From: Phreatobacter sp.
GTDB taxonomy: Bacteria > Pseudomonadota > Alphaproteobacteria > Rhizobiales > Phreatobacteraceae
Assembly (NCBI RefSeq): GCF_022843985.1
Contig: NZ_JALHMP010000021.1
Coordinates: 17,241-81,240, forward strand
Reading direction: 5' to 3'
Length of the DNA stretch: 64,000 bases
Both the position numbers and the translations under genes were made by a program. The stretch's first letter is position 1. Each line of letters opens with the position of its first letter. Shown in pieces: positions 28,787-37,319 of this stretch. The notes under the pieces are model-generated. The model searched no databases. It saw only the letters and a program-made list of their open reading frames with translations, and was not told the origin of the DNA.

Positions 28787-29518
28787 ATGACGACGGTGAA
28801 TGCCGAGGGCTCGTTTTCACGGAACGTCGCTGATCTCATCGGCCGGATCGCCTACCGGCGGATCCAGTCGGACGAGGACCGCAGCGCCGTCTTTCGCCTG
28901 CGATACGAGTGCTACCTGCGCGAGGGGGCGATCGCACCGAACGCGACGGGCCTGTTCGAGGATGATTTCGACAGCGCTCCAAACGTCTCGATTTTCGGGC
29001 TCTATATCGACGGTGTCCTCGCCAGTTCCATCCGTGTGCACGTGGCGACCGCGGAGATGCCTTTCGCGCCCGCCCTGGCCGTTTTCAGTGACATCCTCGG
29101 CGCCCGCATCGCTGCCGGGGAGACCATCGTCGACCCGACCCGCTTTGTCGTTGACCAGGAATTCTCGCGACTCTACCCGGGGCTGCCCTATGCGACCGTG
29201 CGCATGGGCATGCTGGCCTCCGAACATGCCGATGCAGACTATGCCCTGGCCACGGTCAGGACCGAGCACAGGGCCTTCTACCGCCGCCTGCTGTTCATGG
29301 AACCGGTGGGCGAGCCGCGCCTCTATCCGAACCTGAAGAGCCCCATCAACCTGATGGGCGTGTCCTTTCCGTTGATGCGGCAAAGGGTCTACAGTCGCTA
29401 TCCGTTCATGGCGTCGTCACGGGAAGAGCAGGATCGCCTGTTCGGGCCGCGCCGTCCTCGCGCCCCCCGGCGCGACCATGTCGCGGTGCCGGCGGCCGGA
29501 GAAGCCGCTGCCGCCTGA
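28787..29518 (+). CDS. N-acyl amino acid synthase FeeM-like / autoinducer-synthase-fold protein
   Basis: 243 residues. The fold is the GNAT-like acyl-transferase shared by FeeM N-acyl amino acid synthases and LuxI-type enzymes: 'FRLRYECYLREGAI' near residue 39, 'FGLYIDGVLASSIRVHVAT', 'VDPTRFVVDQEFSRLYPGLPYATVRMGMLASEHADADYALATVR', 'AFYRRLLFMEPVGEPRLYPNLK'. This suggests transfer of a fatty acyl chain to an amino acid or similar acceptor; the product is unknown. An in-frame GTG at 28760 is an alternative start. The C-terminal 35 residues are Arg/Pro/Ala-rich and likely disordered. A perfect CtrA box lies upstream, suggesting cell-cycle control. Confidence 0.8.
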   Translation: MTTVNAEGSFSRNVADLIGRIAYRRIQSDEDRSAVFRLRYECYLREGAIAPNATGLFEDDFDSAPNVSIFGLYIDGVLASSIRVHVATAEMPFAPALAVFSDILGARIAAGETIVDPTRFVVDQEFSRLYPGLPYATVRMGMLASEHADADYALATVRTEHRAFYRRLLFMEPVGEPRLYPNLKSPINLMGVSFPLMRQRVYSRYPFMASSREEQDRLFGPRRPRAPRRDHVAVPAAGEAAAA

Positions 29519-29538
29519 AACGTCGGGAGGCGATGGCG

Positions 29539-29781
29539 ATGAGATCCGGCAGCCGCAAGCCTTTCGATGCCTTCCGCCGCGCGCCGGGATCCGGAAACCG
29601 CGCCTCGGACGGTTGGAAACGCGAAACCTTCGTGCTGCCGCTGGATGTGGCCCGCATCAAGGCGCGGGAAATCCTGGATCGCTTTCCCCGCGCCGCCTAT
29701 CTGACCGAGGTCGAGTTCTGGCGGGAACTCGATGACGGTCGCATCGAATTCACGATGCGCCGCCTTCCGACAGCGGACTAA
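29539..29781 (+). CDS. Small protein of unknown function
   Basis: 80 residues from ATG 29539, preferred over the ATG two codons upstream because GGGAGG is then 8 bases away. It starts 20 bases after the FeeM-like stop on the same strand, so probably co-transcribed. The N-terminus is basic and Ser/Gly-rich, and the C-terminal half is strand/helix-like ('REILDRFPRAAYLTEVEFWRELDDGRIEFTMRRL'). No cysteine, no membrane segment. No family recognised. Confidence 0.7.
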   Translation: MRSGSRKPFDAFRRAPGSGNRASDGWKRETFVLPLDVARIKAREILDRFPRAAYLTEVEFWRELDDGRIEFTMRRLPTAD

Positions 29782-29788
29782 CGAGGGG

Positions 29789-30022
29789 TCAGGCCGCGGC
29801 CTCCTCCTCGTCCTCCGCGTCCGTTTCGCTGTCATCCTCGTCTTCTTGCTCGTCCTCATCGAGGTCGAGTGCCTGGAGGGCGATGAGCGGGATGGCTTCG
29901 CGGAAGAGGTCCCCCTCCTCGCCGAGCCAGATACAGGTGGCCTCTTCGCTGTCGATGGCGGTAATGGTGAGGGCCTGGCCGCCGGACTTGAGGGTAACGA
30001 TATCGCCGGGTGAGAAAGTCAT
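29789..30022 (-). CDS. DUF2158 (YodC-like) small protein
   Basis: 77 residues. 'FSPGDIVTLKSGGQALTI' is the DUF2158/YodC opening, a small KOW/SH3-like barrel; 'CIWLGEEGDLFREAIPLIALQ' completes it. The last 25 residues are an acidic tail of Asp/Glu, absent from typical YodC proteins. GGAGG lies 5 bases before the ATG. Function unknown. It is convergent with the 80-residue protein and follows the FAH operon on the same strand after about 100 bases. Confidence 0.85.
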   Translation of the reverse strand: MTFSPGDIVTLKSGGQALTITAIDSEEATCIWLGEEGDLFREAIPLIALQALDLDEDEQEDEDDSETDAEDEEEAAA

Positions 30023-30123
30023 GGGAGCCTCCATTGGGTGCGAGGCTACCCTAGATGCACTCCGTGACGGGCCTATCACATCGGTCGGGACAAGCGGCTG
30101 GCAGCCGGTCGCCCGCCGTCCTC

Positions 30124-31296
30124 TCAGGCGCGCCTGTGGGCGAGGTTCCCCATCAAGGCCCGGATCCCTTCGGTCCAGGGCGGGCAATCGGTGGTCAGGC
30201 GGACGCGGTTGGTCAGGCTGCCGAGGCTGTCGCTGGCGATGGTGACGATGTCGCCGAGCTTGTGGGTGAAACCCTTGCCCGCCTCGCCGCGGTCCTTGAT
30301 CGGCGCGAAGAGCGTTCCGCAATAAAGCACGAGCCCGTCGGGATATTGGTGATGCGGGCCGATTGCCTGGCGCGCCAGATCCTCGACGTCGCGGGAGATC
30401 GCCGCCATGTCGCTGCGGCCGTCGAGGACGAAGCCGTCCTCGCCGGTGACGGTGAGGGAGACCTTCATGGTCCTGACGTCGTCGATCCCGAAGGTCCCAT
30501 CGAAGAGGCGCACGAAGGGGCCGAGGGCGGCGGAGGCGTTGTTGTCCTTGGCCTTGCCGAGAAGCAGCGCGGAGCGGCCTTCGACATCGCGCAGATTGAC
30601 GTCGTTACCGAGGGTGGCGCCAACAATGCGGCCGGCGGAGGAGATGACCAGCACCACTTCCGGCTCGGGATTGTTCCAGGTCGAGACCGGATGGATGCCC
30701 ACATCGGCTCCCGTGCCAACCGAGGCGAGCACCGGGGCCTTGGTGAAGATCTCGGCGTCCGGGCCAATGCCGACCTCGAGATATTGCGACCAGAGCCCGC
30801 GCTCCTGAAGGTGCTTCTTCAGGGCCGCGGCCTCCGGCGAGCCGGGCTTGAGGCCCTTGAGCTCGCCGCCGATGATGGCGCCGATCTCGTCACGGATGGC
30901 GGCGGCGCGTTCCGGCACCCCTTTGGCCTGTTCCTCGATCACGCGCTCGACCATGGAGATGGCGAAGGTGACGCCGGCGGCCTTCACCGCCTGCAGATCG
31001 ATGGGGGAGAGGAGGAAGGGGGCCGCGGCGTCGCGGCCGGCGGGCACGGTGTTGGCGAGAACGGCTGCAAGGTCGCCGATCCGCTCGCCGGTGACGCCTG
31101 CGAGGGCTTCAGCGGGGTCGGCGGTGTCGAAGAGGTCGGCCGTGGTCGGAAAGGCGCTGGTGACGTCAAAGACACCTTCGGCGCGCACCGCGACGACAGA
31201 AGGGCCGTAGCCCGGCCTGAAGATGCGGCCGACCAGGGTGCCTGCCGTGCCGTCGGCGGGAAGGGTGGTGGCGGCGGAGAGGGCGAGGGCGCTCAT
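30124..31296 (-). CDS. Fumarylacetoacetate hydrolase family protein (sugar-acid dehydratase type)
   Basis: 390 residues, longer than simple FAH hydrolases (about 280) and the size of the XylX/KdaD-type 2-keto-3-deoxy-sugar-acid dehydratases. The FAH metal site is likely the ExE of 'NPEPEVVLVI' with the Asp of 'LGNDVNLRDVEG'. Other family landmarks: 'VGRIFRPGYGPSVVAVR', 'ALGPFVRLFDGTFGIDDV', 'GLVLYCGTLFAPIKDRGEAGKGFTHKLGDIV'. The ATG overlaps the SDR stop by 4 bases. With the SDR and aldehyde dehydrogenase upstream it resembles part of a Weimberg-type oxidative sugar pathway; the sugar is not determined. Confidence 0.82.
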   Translation of the reverse strand: MSALALSAATTLPADGTAGTLVGRIFRPGYGPSVVAVRAEGVFDVTSAFPTTADLFDTADPAEALAGVTGERIGDLAAVLANTVPAGRDAAAPFLLSPIDLQAVKAAGVTFAISMVERVIEEQAKGVPERAAAIRDEIGAIIGGELKGLKPGSPEAAALKKHLQERGLWSQYLEVGIGPDAEIFTKAPVLASVGTGADVGIHPVSTWNNPEPEVVLVISSAGRIVGATLGNDVNLRDVEGRSALLLGKAKDNNASAALGPFVRLFDGTFGIDDVRTMKVSLTVTGEDGFVLDGRSDMAAISRDVEDLARQAIGPHHQYPDGLVLYCGTLFAPIKDRGEAGKGFTHKLGDIVTIASDSLGSLTNRVRLTTDCPPWTEGIRALMGNLAHRRA

Positions 31297-32039
31297 ATGC
31301 AGCGTCCGCCGTCGACTTCCAGCACCACGCCGGTGAGGAAATTGCCGGGATCGGCGGCGAGGAACAGCGCCGCATCGGCGATGTCCTTCGGCGTCGACAG
31401 GCGCCCCATGGGGATCGAGGCGATGAACTTCTTGCGCATCTCCGGGGTGTCCTCGCCCATGAAGGTGCCCAGCAGCGGCGTGTCGCCCGCCACCGGAGCC
31501 AGGGCGCAGACGCGGATCTTGTCCGGCGCCAGTTCCACCGCCATGGACTTGGTGAGCAGGTTCACCGCACCCTTGGAGGCATTGTACCAGGCGAGGCCGG
31601 GACGCGGCCGGATCCCGGCGGTGGAGCCGACATTGATGATGGCGCCGCCGCCATTCTGGCGCATCACCGGGATCACGGCATGGGCGAAATGGAAGATCGA
31701 CTTGACGTTGACGTCGAAGACGCGGTCGAAAGTCGCCTCGTCGACCTGCAGCATCGGCTGGTTGCGGTGGGAGGTGCCGGCATTGTTGACCAGAACGTCG
31801 ACCGTCCCGAAGCGCTCGACCGCCTTGGCGACGGCCCGCTGCACGTCCTTGGCCTTGGAGACGTCGCACTTCAAGCCGAAGGCCTTGCGGCCATAGGGTT
31901 TGGCGGCCGCCTTGGCGCCCTCCTCGTTGAGATCGAGGACGACGACCCTGGCGCCTTCCTTCGCGAAGGTCTCGACGATGCCGAGACCGAAGCCCTGGGC
32001 ACCGCCCGTGACGATGGCGACCTTGTCCTTGAGACGCAT
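31293..32039 (-). CDS. SDR family NAD(P)-dependent oxidoreductase
   Basis: 248-residue classical short-chain dehydrogenase. Cofactor motif 'VTGGAQGFGLG' (TGxxxGxG), 'NNAG' in 'VLVNNAGTSHRN', catalytic Ser in 'INVGSTAG', and 'YNASKG' (YxxxK). Asp at the end of strand 2 ('VVVLDLNEEG') favours NAD+. C-terminus 'GVVLEVDGGRCI' is normal. ATG 32039 has AGGGGGAA upstream. It is likely the sugar or sugar-alcohol dehydrogenase of the operon with the FAH-family protein and the aldehyde dehydrogenase. Confidence 0.9.
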   Translation of the reverse strand: MRLKDKVAIVTGGAQGFGLGIVETFAKEGARVVVLDLNEEGAKAAAKPYGRKAFGLKCDVSKAKDVQRAVAKAVERFGTVDVLVNNAGTSHRNQPMLQVDEATFDRVFDVNVKSIFHFAHAVIPVMRQNGGGAIINVGSTAGIRPRPGLAWYNASKGAVNLLTKSMAVELAPDKIRVCALAPVAGDTPLLGTFMGEDTPEMRKKFIASIPMGRLSTPKDIADAALFLAADPGNFLTGVVLEVDGGRCI

Positions 32040-32137
32040 GGTTTCCCCCTGATGCGTGGCTGCTTGTTGGGTGATCGTCATCGCATTTTCTTCATGCGAA
32101 CCGGTAGCCGCTTCGCTCGAATATGCGTTCGGCCCTG

Positions 32138-33616
32138 TCAGCCGTGGTTGATGACGACGGTCTTGGAGGCGGAGAACTCGTAGAGCGCCTCGAAGCCCTT
32201 TTCCCGGCCGTGGCCGGATTTCTTGACGCCGCCGAAGGGCAGCTCGATGCCGCCGCCGGCGCCGTAGCCGTTGACGAAGACCTGGCCGCAGCGCATGGCG
32301 CGGGCCACCCGCATGGAGCGCTTCGCGTCGCGGCTCCAGACGCCGGCCACCAGGCCGAAATCGGTGCCGTTGGCGAGGCGGACGGCATCCTCCTCGTCGT
32401 CGAAGGGAATGGCCGAGAGGACGGGCCCGAAGACCTCGTCGCAGGCGAGACGGTTCGACCGCGGCACCGGGCCGAACAGCGTCGGCGCGACATAATAGCC
32501 GTTCGGCGGCAGGTTCGGCGCGAACTGACCCTCGGCGAGGACCGGAATGCCGTCGGCCCGGGCGCGGGCGAGGAAGTCCTCGACGCGCTTCTTCTGGCCG
32601 GGCGTGATCATCGGTCCGCAGTCGAGGTCCATGTCCCAGGCGCCGACGCGTACCGTGGCGAACCGCTCGGCGACGCGTGCCACCAATTCGTCATAGGCGG
32701 GGCGCTCGACCAGCATGCGCGAGCCGGCCGAACAGGTCTGGCCGGCATTCTGGATGATGGCGTTGACGAGGCTCGGTACCGCCGCGTCGAAATCGGCGTC
32801 CTTGAACACCACCTGGGGCGACTTGCCGCCGAGCTCGAGCGTGCAGCCGATATGGTTCTTCGCCGCCGCCGCCTGGATCAGCGTACCGACCTCGGGCGAG
32901 CCGGTGAAGGAGATGAAATCGATGCCGCGGTGGGAGGAGAGGGCCGCGCCGGCCTCCTCGCCCAGGCCGGTGACGAGGTTGAGGACACCCGGGGGAAAAC
33001 CGACCTCCAGCGCCAGCTCGCTGATGCGGATCAGCGACAGGCAGGCATCCTCCGCCGGCTTGACCACGCAGGTATTGCCGCAGGCGAGCGAGGCGGCCAC
33101 AGACCGGCCGAAGATCTGGGCGGGATAGTTCCACGGCACAATGTGGCCGGTGACGCCGTGAGGATCGCGTACCACGGCAACCGTGTAGCCGTTGAGGAAG
33201 GGGATGGTCTCGCCGTGCACCTTGTCGGCGGCGGTGCCGTAGAACTCGAAGTAGCGGGCGGCGGCGGTGATGTCGGCCTTGCCCTGCCGGGCCGGCTTGC
33301 CGGTGTCGATGCTTTCGAGGAAGGAGAGTTCGTCGTGGTTGGCGAGGATGGCCTCGCCAAGCTTGCAGAGCAGCCGGCCGCGCTCGGTGGCGGTCATGCG
33401 GCCCCACGGACCCTCCTCGAAGGCCTTGCGGGCGGCGGCGACTGCATGGTCGATGTCGGCGGCGCCGCTGCGCGGCATCTGGGTGAGGACGGTACCGTCC
33501 GACGGGCCGATCACGTCGAGGGTGGCCCCGCCCAGCGCGGCGACCGACCGGCCGTCGACGAGGTTGAGGAAGCGCGGGGGCATGGCACGGGCGGCAGGGC
33601 TGGTCTGGGTGGTCAT
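32138..33616 (-). CDS. Aldehyde dehydrogenase family protein
   Basis: 492-residue NAD(P)+-dependent aldehyde dehydrogenase. 'VVPWNYP' appears as 'IVPWNYP'; 'FTGSPEVG' contains the cofactor loop; the general-base Glu lies in 'LELGGKSP'; the nucleophilic Cys near residue 295 is in 'NAGQTCSAGSRM'; 'EVFGPVLS' and 'PFGGVKKSGHGREKG' complete the family. AAGGGAAG lies 4-5 bases before the ATG. First gene of an operon with SDR (98 bases on) and FAH protein, so alpha-ketoglutarate semialdehyde or a similar aldehyde is a reasonable but unproven substrate. Confidence 0.92.
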   Translation of the reverse strand: MTTQTSPAARAMPPRFLNLVDGRSVAALGGATLDVIGPSDGTVLTQMPRSGAADIDHAVAAARKAFEEGPWGRMTATERGRLLCKLGEAILANHDELSFLESIDTGKPARQGKADITAAARYFEFYGTAADKVHGETIPFLNGYTVAVVRDPHGVTGHIVPWNYPAQIFGRSVAASLACGNTCVVKPAEDACLSLIRISELALEVGFPPGVLNLVTGLGEEAGAALSSHRGIDFISFTGSPEVGTLIQAAAAKNHIGCTLELGGKSPQVVFKDADFDAAVPSLVNAIIQNAGQTCSAGSRMLVERPAYDELVARVAERFATVRVGAWDMDLDCGPMITPGQKKRVEDFLARARADGIPVLAEGQFAPNLPPNGYYVAPTLFGPVPRSNRLACDEVFGPVLSAIPFDDEEDAVRLANGTDFGLVAGVWSRDAKRSMRVARAMRCGQVFVNGYGAGGGIELPFGGVKKSGHGREKGFEALYEFSASKTVVINHG

Positions 33617-33746
33617 GGTCTTCCCTTCCGGGCGGTGGTCGGCCTGAGGCCGCTGCAAATCGGGCCGGCACGCTAGCCTCTCGGCCTTGTCTTCCGAAAG
33701 AGGGGCACCGCATGGGAGCCCTTCCGCGCTGCGACCGGTCCTGTGT

Positions 33747-34418
33747 TCAGAGGCGTGCGGCGATCTGGGCGAGGCCCAGGACGCCGCCGATCCCGACCGC
33801 GATGCCGAGCAGGAACAGGACGAAGGCGCCAAGTCCCGAGAACCGGACGCCCTGACGCGGCGCGGGCGCCGCGGCGGGCTGCGGTGTCGTGTCCGGCCTC
33901 GCGGCGGTCGTGACGGCGACCGCCGGTTCGGCAGCCGGCGCTGCGATTCCCTGCATTGCGGTGGCGAAGGCCGGGGGAAGATCGGCCGGGGGCAGGGCAG
34001 GGGCAAGGTCAGCCGTCGCCGGCGGCAGGGCCAGAAGCCGCTCGCGCTCGATGAGACGGCGGGCGATATAGGCCGTGACGCGTTCGGCGACCGCGGCGAG
34101 GTCGGCGCTCTCGATCATCACGCGGCGGCCCTCGCGCGTGTCCTGCAGGAAGCGGTAGCTGCGCTTGTCGCGGGCGATCTCGACGAAGGCGATCATGTCG
34201 ATCCAAAGGCGCGGCGTCATGCCGGGCGTGACGGCGACATCGAACAGGTCGACACCGCGGGGAATGTCGTCGAGCACCGGCTTCAGCCGGTCGTGAAGAA
34301 TGTCGAGCCGGGCGATGTCGGCCTCGCGCAGCGCCACGACGACGCCGCTGCGCTCGGCCTCATCAATGCGGATGGCGCGGATCGTTTCGGTCAGGCTGGG
34401 AGCGGGCTTGGGGTCCAT
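33747..34418 (-). CDS. Tail-anchored protein of unknown function
   Basis: 223 residues. The N-terminal 130 residues are a soluble, charged helical domain ('LREADIARLDILHDRLKPVLDDIPRGVDLFDVAV', 'PRLWIDMIAFVEIARDKRSYRFLQDTREGR'), followed by a Pro/Ala-rich linker of about 60 residues and a single C-terminal transmembrane helix ('FVLFLLGIAVGIGGVLGLAQIAA'). That order suggests a cytoplasmic domain anchored to the membrane by its tail. GAGG lies 6 bases before the ATG. Rhizobiales carry similar unnamed proteins; no function is known to me. Confidence 0.78.
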   Translation of the reverse strand: MDPKPAPSLTETIRAIRIDEAERSGVVVALREADIARLDILHDRLKPVLDDIPRGVDLFDVAVTPGMTPRLWIDMIAFVEIARDKRSYRFLQDTREGRRVMIESADLAAVAERVTAYIARRLIERERLLALPPATADLAPALPPADLPPAFATAMQGIAAPAAEPAVAVTTAARPDTTPQPAAAPAPRQGVRFSGLGAFVLFLLGIAVGIGGVLGLAQIAARL

Positions 34419-34629
34419 GGGAACCTCGCGGATGGATGGCCGGCGGAACCGGCTTGGTTAACCGCATCTAAGCATGTCCACGGGGCCGTCCCAAATCCGT
34501 GGCGGGAAAACCCCGGCCGAGAGGGCCGTTCCGTAGCGCCGCGACATCCATGCAGCAATGTGCCGCGACAGATCGCCGGCTTGTGAAGATGGTGGGCAAG
34601 GCTCGCCTGTCGGCGGCCACTTCGATCGT

Positions 34630-35094
34630 TCAGGGCGAGGGAAAGGCGGCCAACTGGCGCAGCGCCTCGCCGGCCACCATGGACACCGAAACGGCGACGT
34701 TGAGCGAGCGCAGGCCGGGGCGCATCGGGATGCGGATGCCGGCGTCGGCCGCGGTATGGACCGCCTCCGGCACGCCGGCCGATTCGCGGCCCGCCATGAG
34801 CACGTCACCAGGCCGGAAGGCGAAAGCGGCATAGGGCAGGGCCGCACGGGTCGTCATCAGAACCAGCCGGCGGCCCTCCGCCGCTCGCCAGGTCTCGAAG
34901 GCAGTGAAGTCGTCATGACGATTCCAGGTGACATGGTCGAGATAATCCATGCCCGAGCGCCTAAACGCCTTATCGGAAACCGGGAAGCCGGCGGGCTCGA
35001 TGATGTCGACGGCGATACCGAGACAGGCGGCGAGCCGGAGGATGGTGCCGGTATTCTGGGCGATGTCGGGTTGGTAGAGCGCAATGCGGAACAT
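34630..35094 (-). CDS. trmL: tRNA (cytidine(34)-2'-O)-methyltransferase
   Basis: 154-residue SPOUT methyltransferase of the TrmL (YibK) type that 2'-O-methylates the wobble nucleotide of tRNA-Leu. The knotted-fold motifs are all there: 'FRIALYQPDIAQNTGTILRLAACLG' at the N-terminus, 'PAGFPVSDKAFRRSGMDYLDHV', 'MAGRESAGVPE', and 'RSLNVAVSVSMVAGEALRQL' at the end. The size is that of the minimal TrmL. Divergent from petA. Confidence 0.93.
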   Translation of the reverse strand: MFRIALYQPDIAQNTGTILRLAACLGIAVDIIEPAGFPVSDKAFRRSGMDYLDHVTWNRHDDFTAFETWRAAEGRRLVLMTTRAALPYAAFAFRPGDVLMAGRESAGVPEAVHTAADAGIRIPMRPGLRSLNVAVSVSMVAGEALRQLAAFPSP

Positions 35095-35403
35095 CACCCA
35101 GTTTGAACCACAAGGTTTCAGTACGGAAGACCCTGCTCCGCGGTTCACCGCTCATACGAAGATGCCGTGCGGCGCAATGCCATGTTCACAAGCGCACACT
35201 GGACATCACCTTATAACGGTGCGAATAAGCGGCGCCGATTATGGTTCCCGCGCGGATTCCACCAAGCCTTCGGGCTGTTTCGGCGTGGCGGCGCCACCCC
35301 TGAAGGCTGCCGCGCGCCGGACCAGGTGGCGCGGTTGCGCTCCGCGCGCGATCGGCGCGATCTGGTCCCCATGGCGGGCCGACGAGCGAAAGGACGACGA
35401 GAA
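35095..35403 (+). promoter_or_regulatory. trmL-petA intergenic region
   Basis: 309 bases that must carry the petABC promoter. TATAAC at about 35213-35218 is the best -10-like hexamer, but no convincing -35 could be paired with it. The petA frame stays open through much of the region without a good start. Confidence 0.35.
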
Positions 35404-35949
35404 GTGGCAAGCGTTCAACATTCCGAGGGTGATCGCCGCGATTTCCTCTATCTGGCGACCGGGGCGACCGCAGCGATCGGCGCCGGTGCGGCGATCTGGC
35501 CCTTCATCAGTCAATTGGCCCCCGATGCCGGGACCATCGCAGCCGGCGCGCCGATCGAAATCGATCTCGCCGCGATCCCGGACGGTGGACAGATCAAGAT
35601 CCTGTGGCGCGGCAAACCCTATTTCGTCCGCAGCCGCACCGAGGCCGAGATCAAGGCCGCCGTCGACGTGGAAATGTCCGCGCTGCGCGATCCGCAGCCC
35701 GACGCGGCGCGGGTGAAGGAGGGCCATGCCAAATGGCTGGTCATCGCTGCCAACTGCACCCATCTCGGCTGCGTGCCGCTCGGCAACCAGGGTGACTATG
35801 GCGGCTGGTTCTGCCCTTGCCACGGCTCCCACTTCGATACGTCGGGCCGTATCCGCAAGGGGCCCGCCCCGACCAACCTTCCCGTTCCGCAGTACACCTT
35901 CATCAGCGACACGCGCATCCGCATCACGGGTGCGGCGGCCACCGTCTGA
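35404..35949 (+). CDS. petA: Ubiquinol-cytochrome c reductase Rieske iron-sulfur subunit
   Basis: 181 residues from a GTG. The [2Fe-2S] Rieske protein of the cytochrome bc1 complex, carrying electrons from ubiquinol to cytochrome c1. Box I 'CTHLGC' at 118-123 and box II 'CPCHGS' at 137-142 supply the two Cys and two His cluster ligands plus a disulfide pair. The N-terminus has a twin-arginine type anchor, '[21 protein letters not shown]', which remains as the membrane helix. An upstream in-frame ATG at 35371 is possible; AAGGACG precedes the GTG. First gene of petABC. Confidence 0.95.
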   Translation: MASVQHSEGDRRDFLYLATGATAAIGAGAAIWPFISQLAPDAGTIAAGAPIEIDLAAIPDGGQIKILWRGKPYFVRSRTEAEIKAAVDVEMSALRDPQPDAARVKEGHAKWLVIAANCTHLGCVPLGNQGDYGGWFCPCHGSHFDTSGRIRKGPAPTNLPVPQYTFISDTRIRITGAAATV

Positions 35950-35975
35950 CGCCCGGATCCAGAGGTAACTCGACC

Positions 35976-37292
35976 ATGCAGGGTCATTCGCACTACGTAC
36001 CGACGTCGGGCATTGGCAAGTGGATGGACTCCCGTCTGCCCGTGCCGAGGCTGGTCTATGACAGCTTCATCGCCTATCCGGTGCCCAAGAACCTCAACTA
36101 TTTCTACACGTTCGGCGCCATCCTGTCGTTCATGCTGGTGTCCCAGATCGTCACCGGCGTGGTGCTGGCGATGCACTACACCGCCCATGTCGACCTCGCC
36201 TTCAACTCCATCGAGAAGATGATGCGCGACGTGAACTACGGCTGGTTGATGCGGTATCTTCACGCCAACGGCGCCTCGATGTTCTTCGTCGCCGTCTACA
36301 TCCACATGTTCCGCGGCCTCTATTACGGGTCCTACAAGGCCCCGCGCGAGGTCCTGTGGATCCTCGGCGTCATCATCTACCTACTGATGATGGCCACCGC
36401 CTTCCTCGGCTACGTGCTGCCCTGGGGCCAGATGTCGCTGTGGGGCGCCGTCGTCATCACCAACCTGTTCTCGGCGATCCCGCTGGTCGGCCCGACCGTG
36501 GTCGAGTTCCTGTGGGGTGGCTATTCGGTCGACAATCCGACGCTGAACCGCTTCTTCTCGCTCCACTACCTGCTGCCGTTCATGATCGCCGGCGTCGTGG
36601 TCCTGCACGTCTGGGCGCTGCACGTCACCGGCCAGAACAATCCGACCGGCGTCGAGGTGAAGGATGTGAAGAAGGATACTGTTCCCTTCACGCCCTATGC
36701 GACGATCAAGGATGCCGTCGGCCTGATCTTCTTCCTGATCTTCTTCATGTGGTTCGTCTTCTTCCAGCCGACCTATCTCGGTCATGCGGTGAACTTCGTT
36801 CCCGCGGATCCGCTGGTGACGCCGCCGCATATCGTGCCGGAATGGTATTTCCTGCCCTTCTACGCGATCCTCCGCGCCATCACCTTTGACGTCAATCTGA
36901 TCATCTTCACCATCCCGTCGAAGCTCGGCGGCGTGCTGGCCATGTTCGCCGCCATCGCGGTGCTGGCCTTCCTGCCCTGGCTTGATACCTCGAAGGTGAA
37001 GTCCTCGGCCTATCGGCCGATGCACAAGCAGTTCTTCTGGGCCTTCGTCGCGGTGTGCTTGATCCTCGGCTGGCTCGGTTCCAAGCCTGCCGAATATCCC
37101 TACACGGTGTTGTCGCTGATCTTCACCGGCCTGTACTTCGCCTACTTCCTCGTCGTCCTGCCGCTTCTCGGCCTCTTCGAGACGCCCCGCAAGCTCCCAG
37201 CCTCCATCGCCGACTCGGTGCTGGGCAAGGCGCGGTCGGGCGGCGCGCCGGTGACGGCAGGGGCTGCGGCAGCACCGCAGACCAAGGGCTGA
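35976..37292 (+). CDS. petB: Cytochrome b of the bc1 complex
   Basis: 438-residue, eight-helix cytochrome b carrying hemes bL and bH and both quinone sites. Heme-ligand histidines are in '[23 protein letters not shown]' (helix B) and '[24 protein letters not shown]' (helix D). The Qo-site 'PEWYFLPFY' is intact. The alphaproteobacterial cd loop ('[15 protein letters not shown]') is present. A short C-terminal extension of Ala/Gly-rich sequence follows the eighth helix. AGAGGT lies before the ATG. Between petA and petC in one operon. Confidence 0.97.
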   Translation: MQGHSHYVPTSGIGKWMDSRLPVPRLVYDSFIAYPVPKNLNYFYTFGAILSFMLVSQIVTGVVLAMHYTAHVDLAFNSIEKMMRDVNYGWLMRYLHANGASMFFVAVYIHMFRGLYYGSYKAPREVLWILGVIIYLLMMATAFLGYVLPWGQMSLWGAVVITNLFSAIPLVGPTVVEFLWGGYSVDNPTLNRFFSLHYLLPFMIAGVVVLHVWALHVTGQNNPTGVEVKDVKKDTVPFTPYATIKDAVGLIFFLIFFMWFVFFQPTYLGHAVNFVPADPLVTPPHIVPEWYFLPFYAILRAITFDVNLIIFTIPSKLGGVLAMFAAIAVLAFLPWLDTSKVKSSAYRPMHKQFFWAFVAVCLILGWLGSKPAEYPYTVLSLIFTGLYFAYFLVVLPLLGLFETPRKLPASIADSVLGKARSGGAPVTAGAAAAPQTKG

Positions 37293-37319
37293 GGCGGGTA
37301 GAGAGCTTAAGGAACCACG

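Noticed and set aside
35167..35403. N-terminal extension of petA
   Set aside because: The frame is open, but the extension has no ribosome site and would place about 80 residues before the twin-arginine signal.
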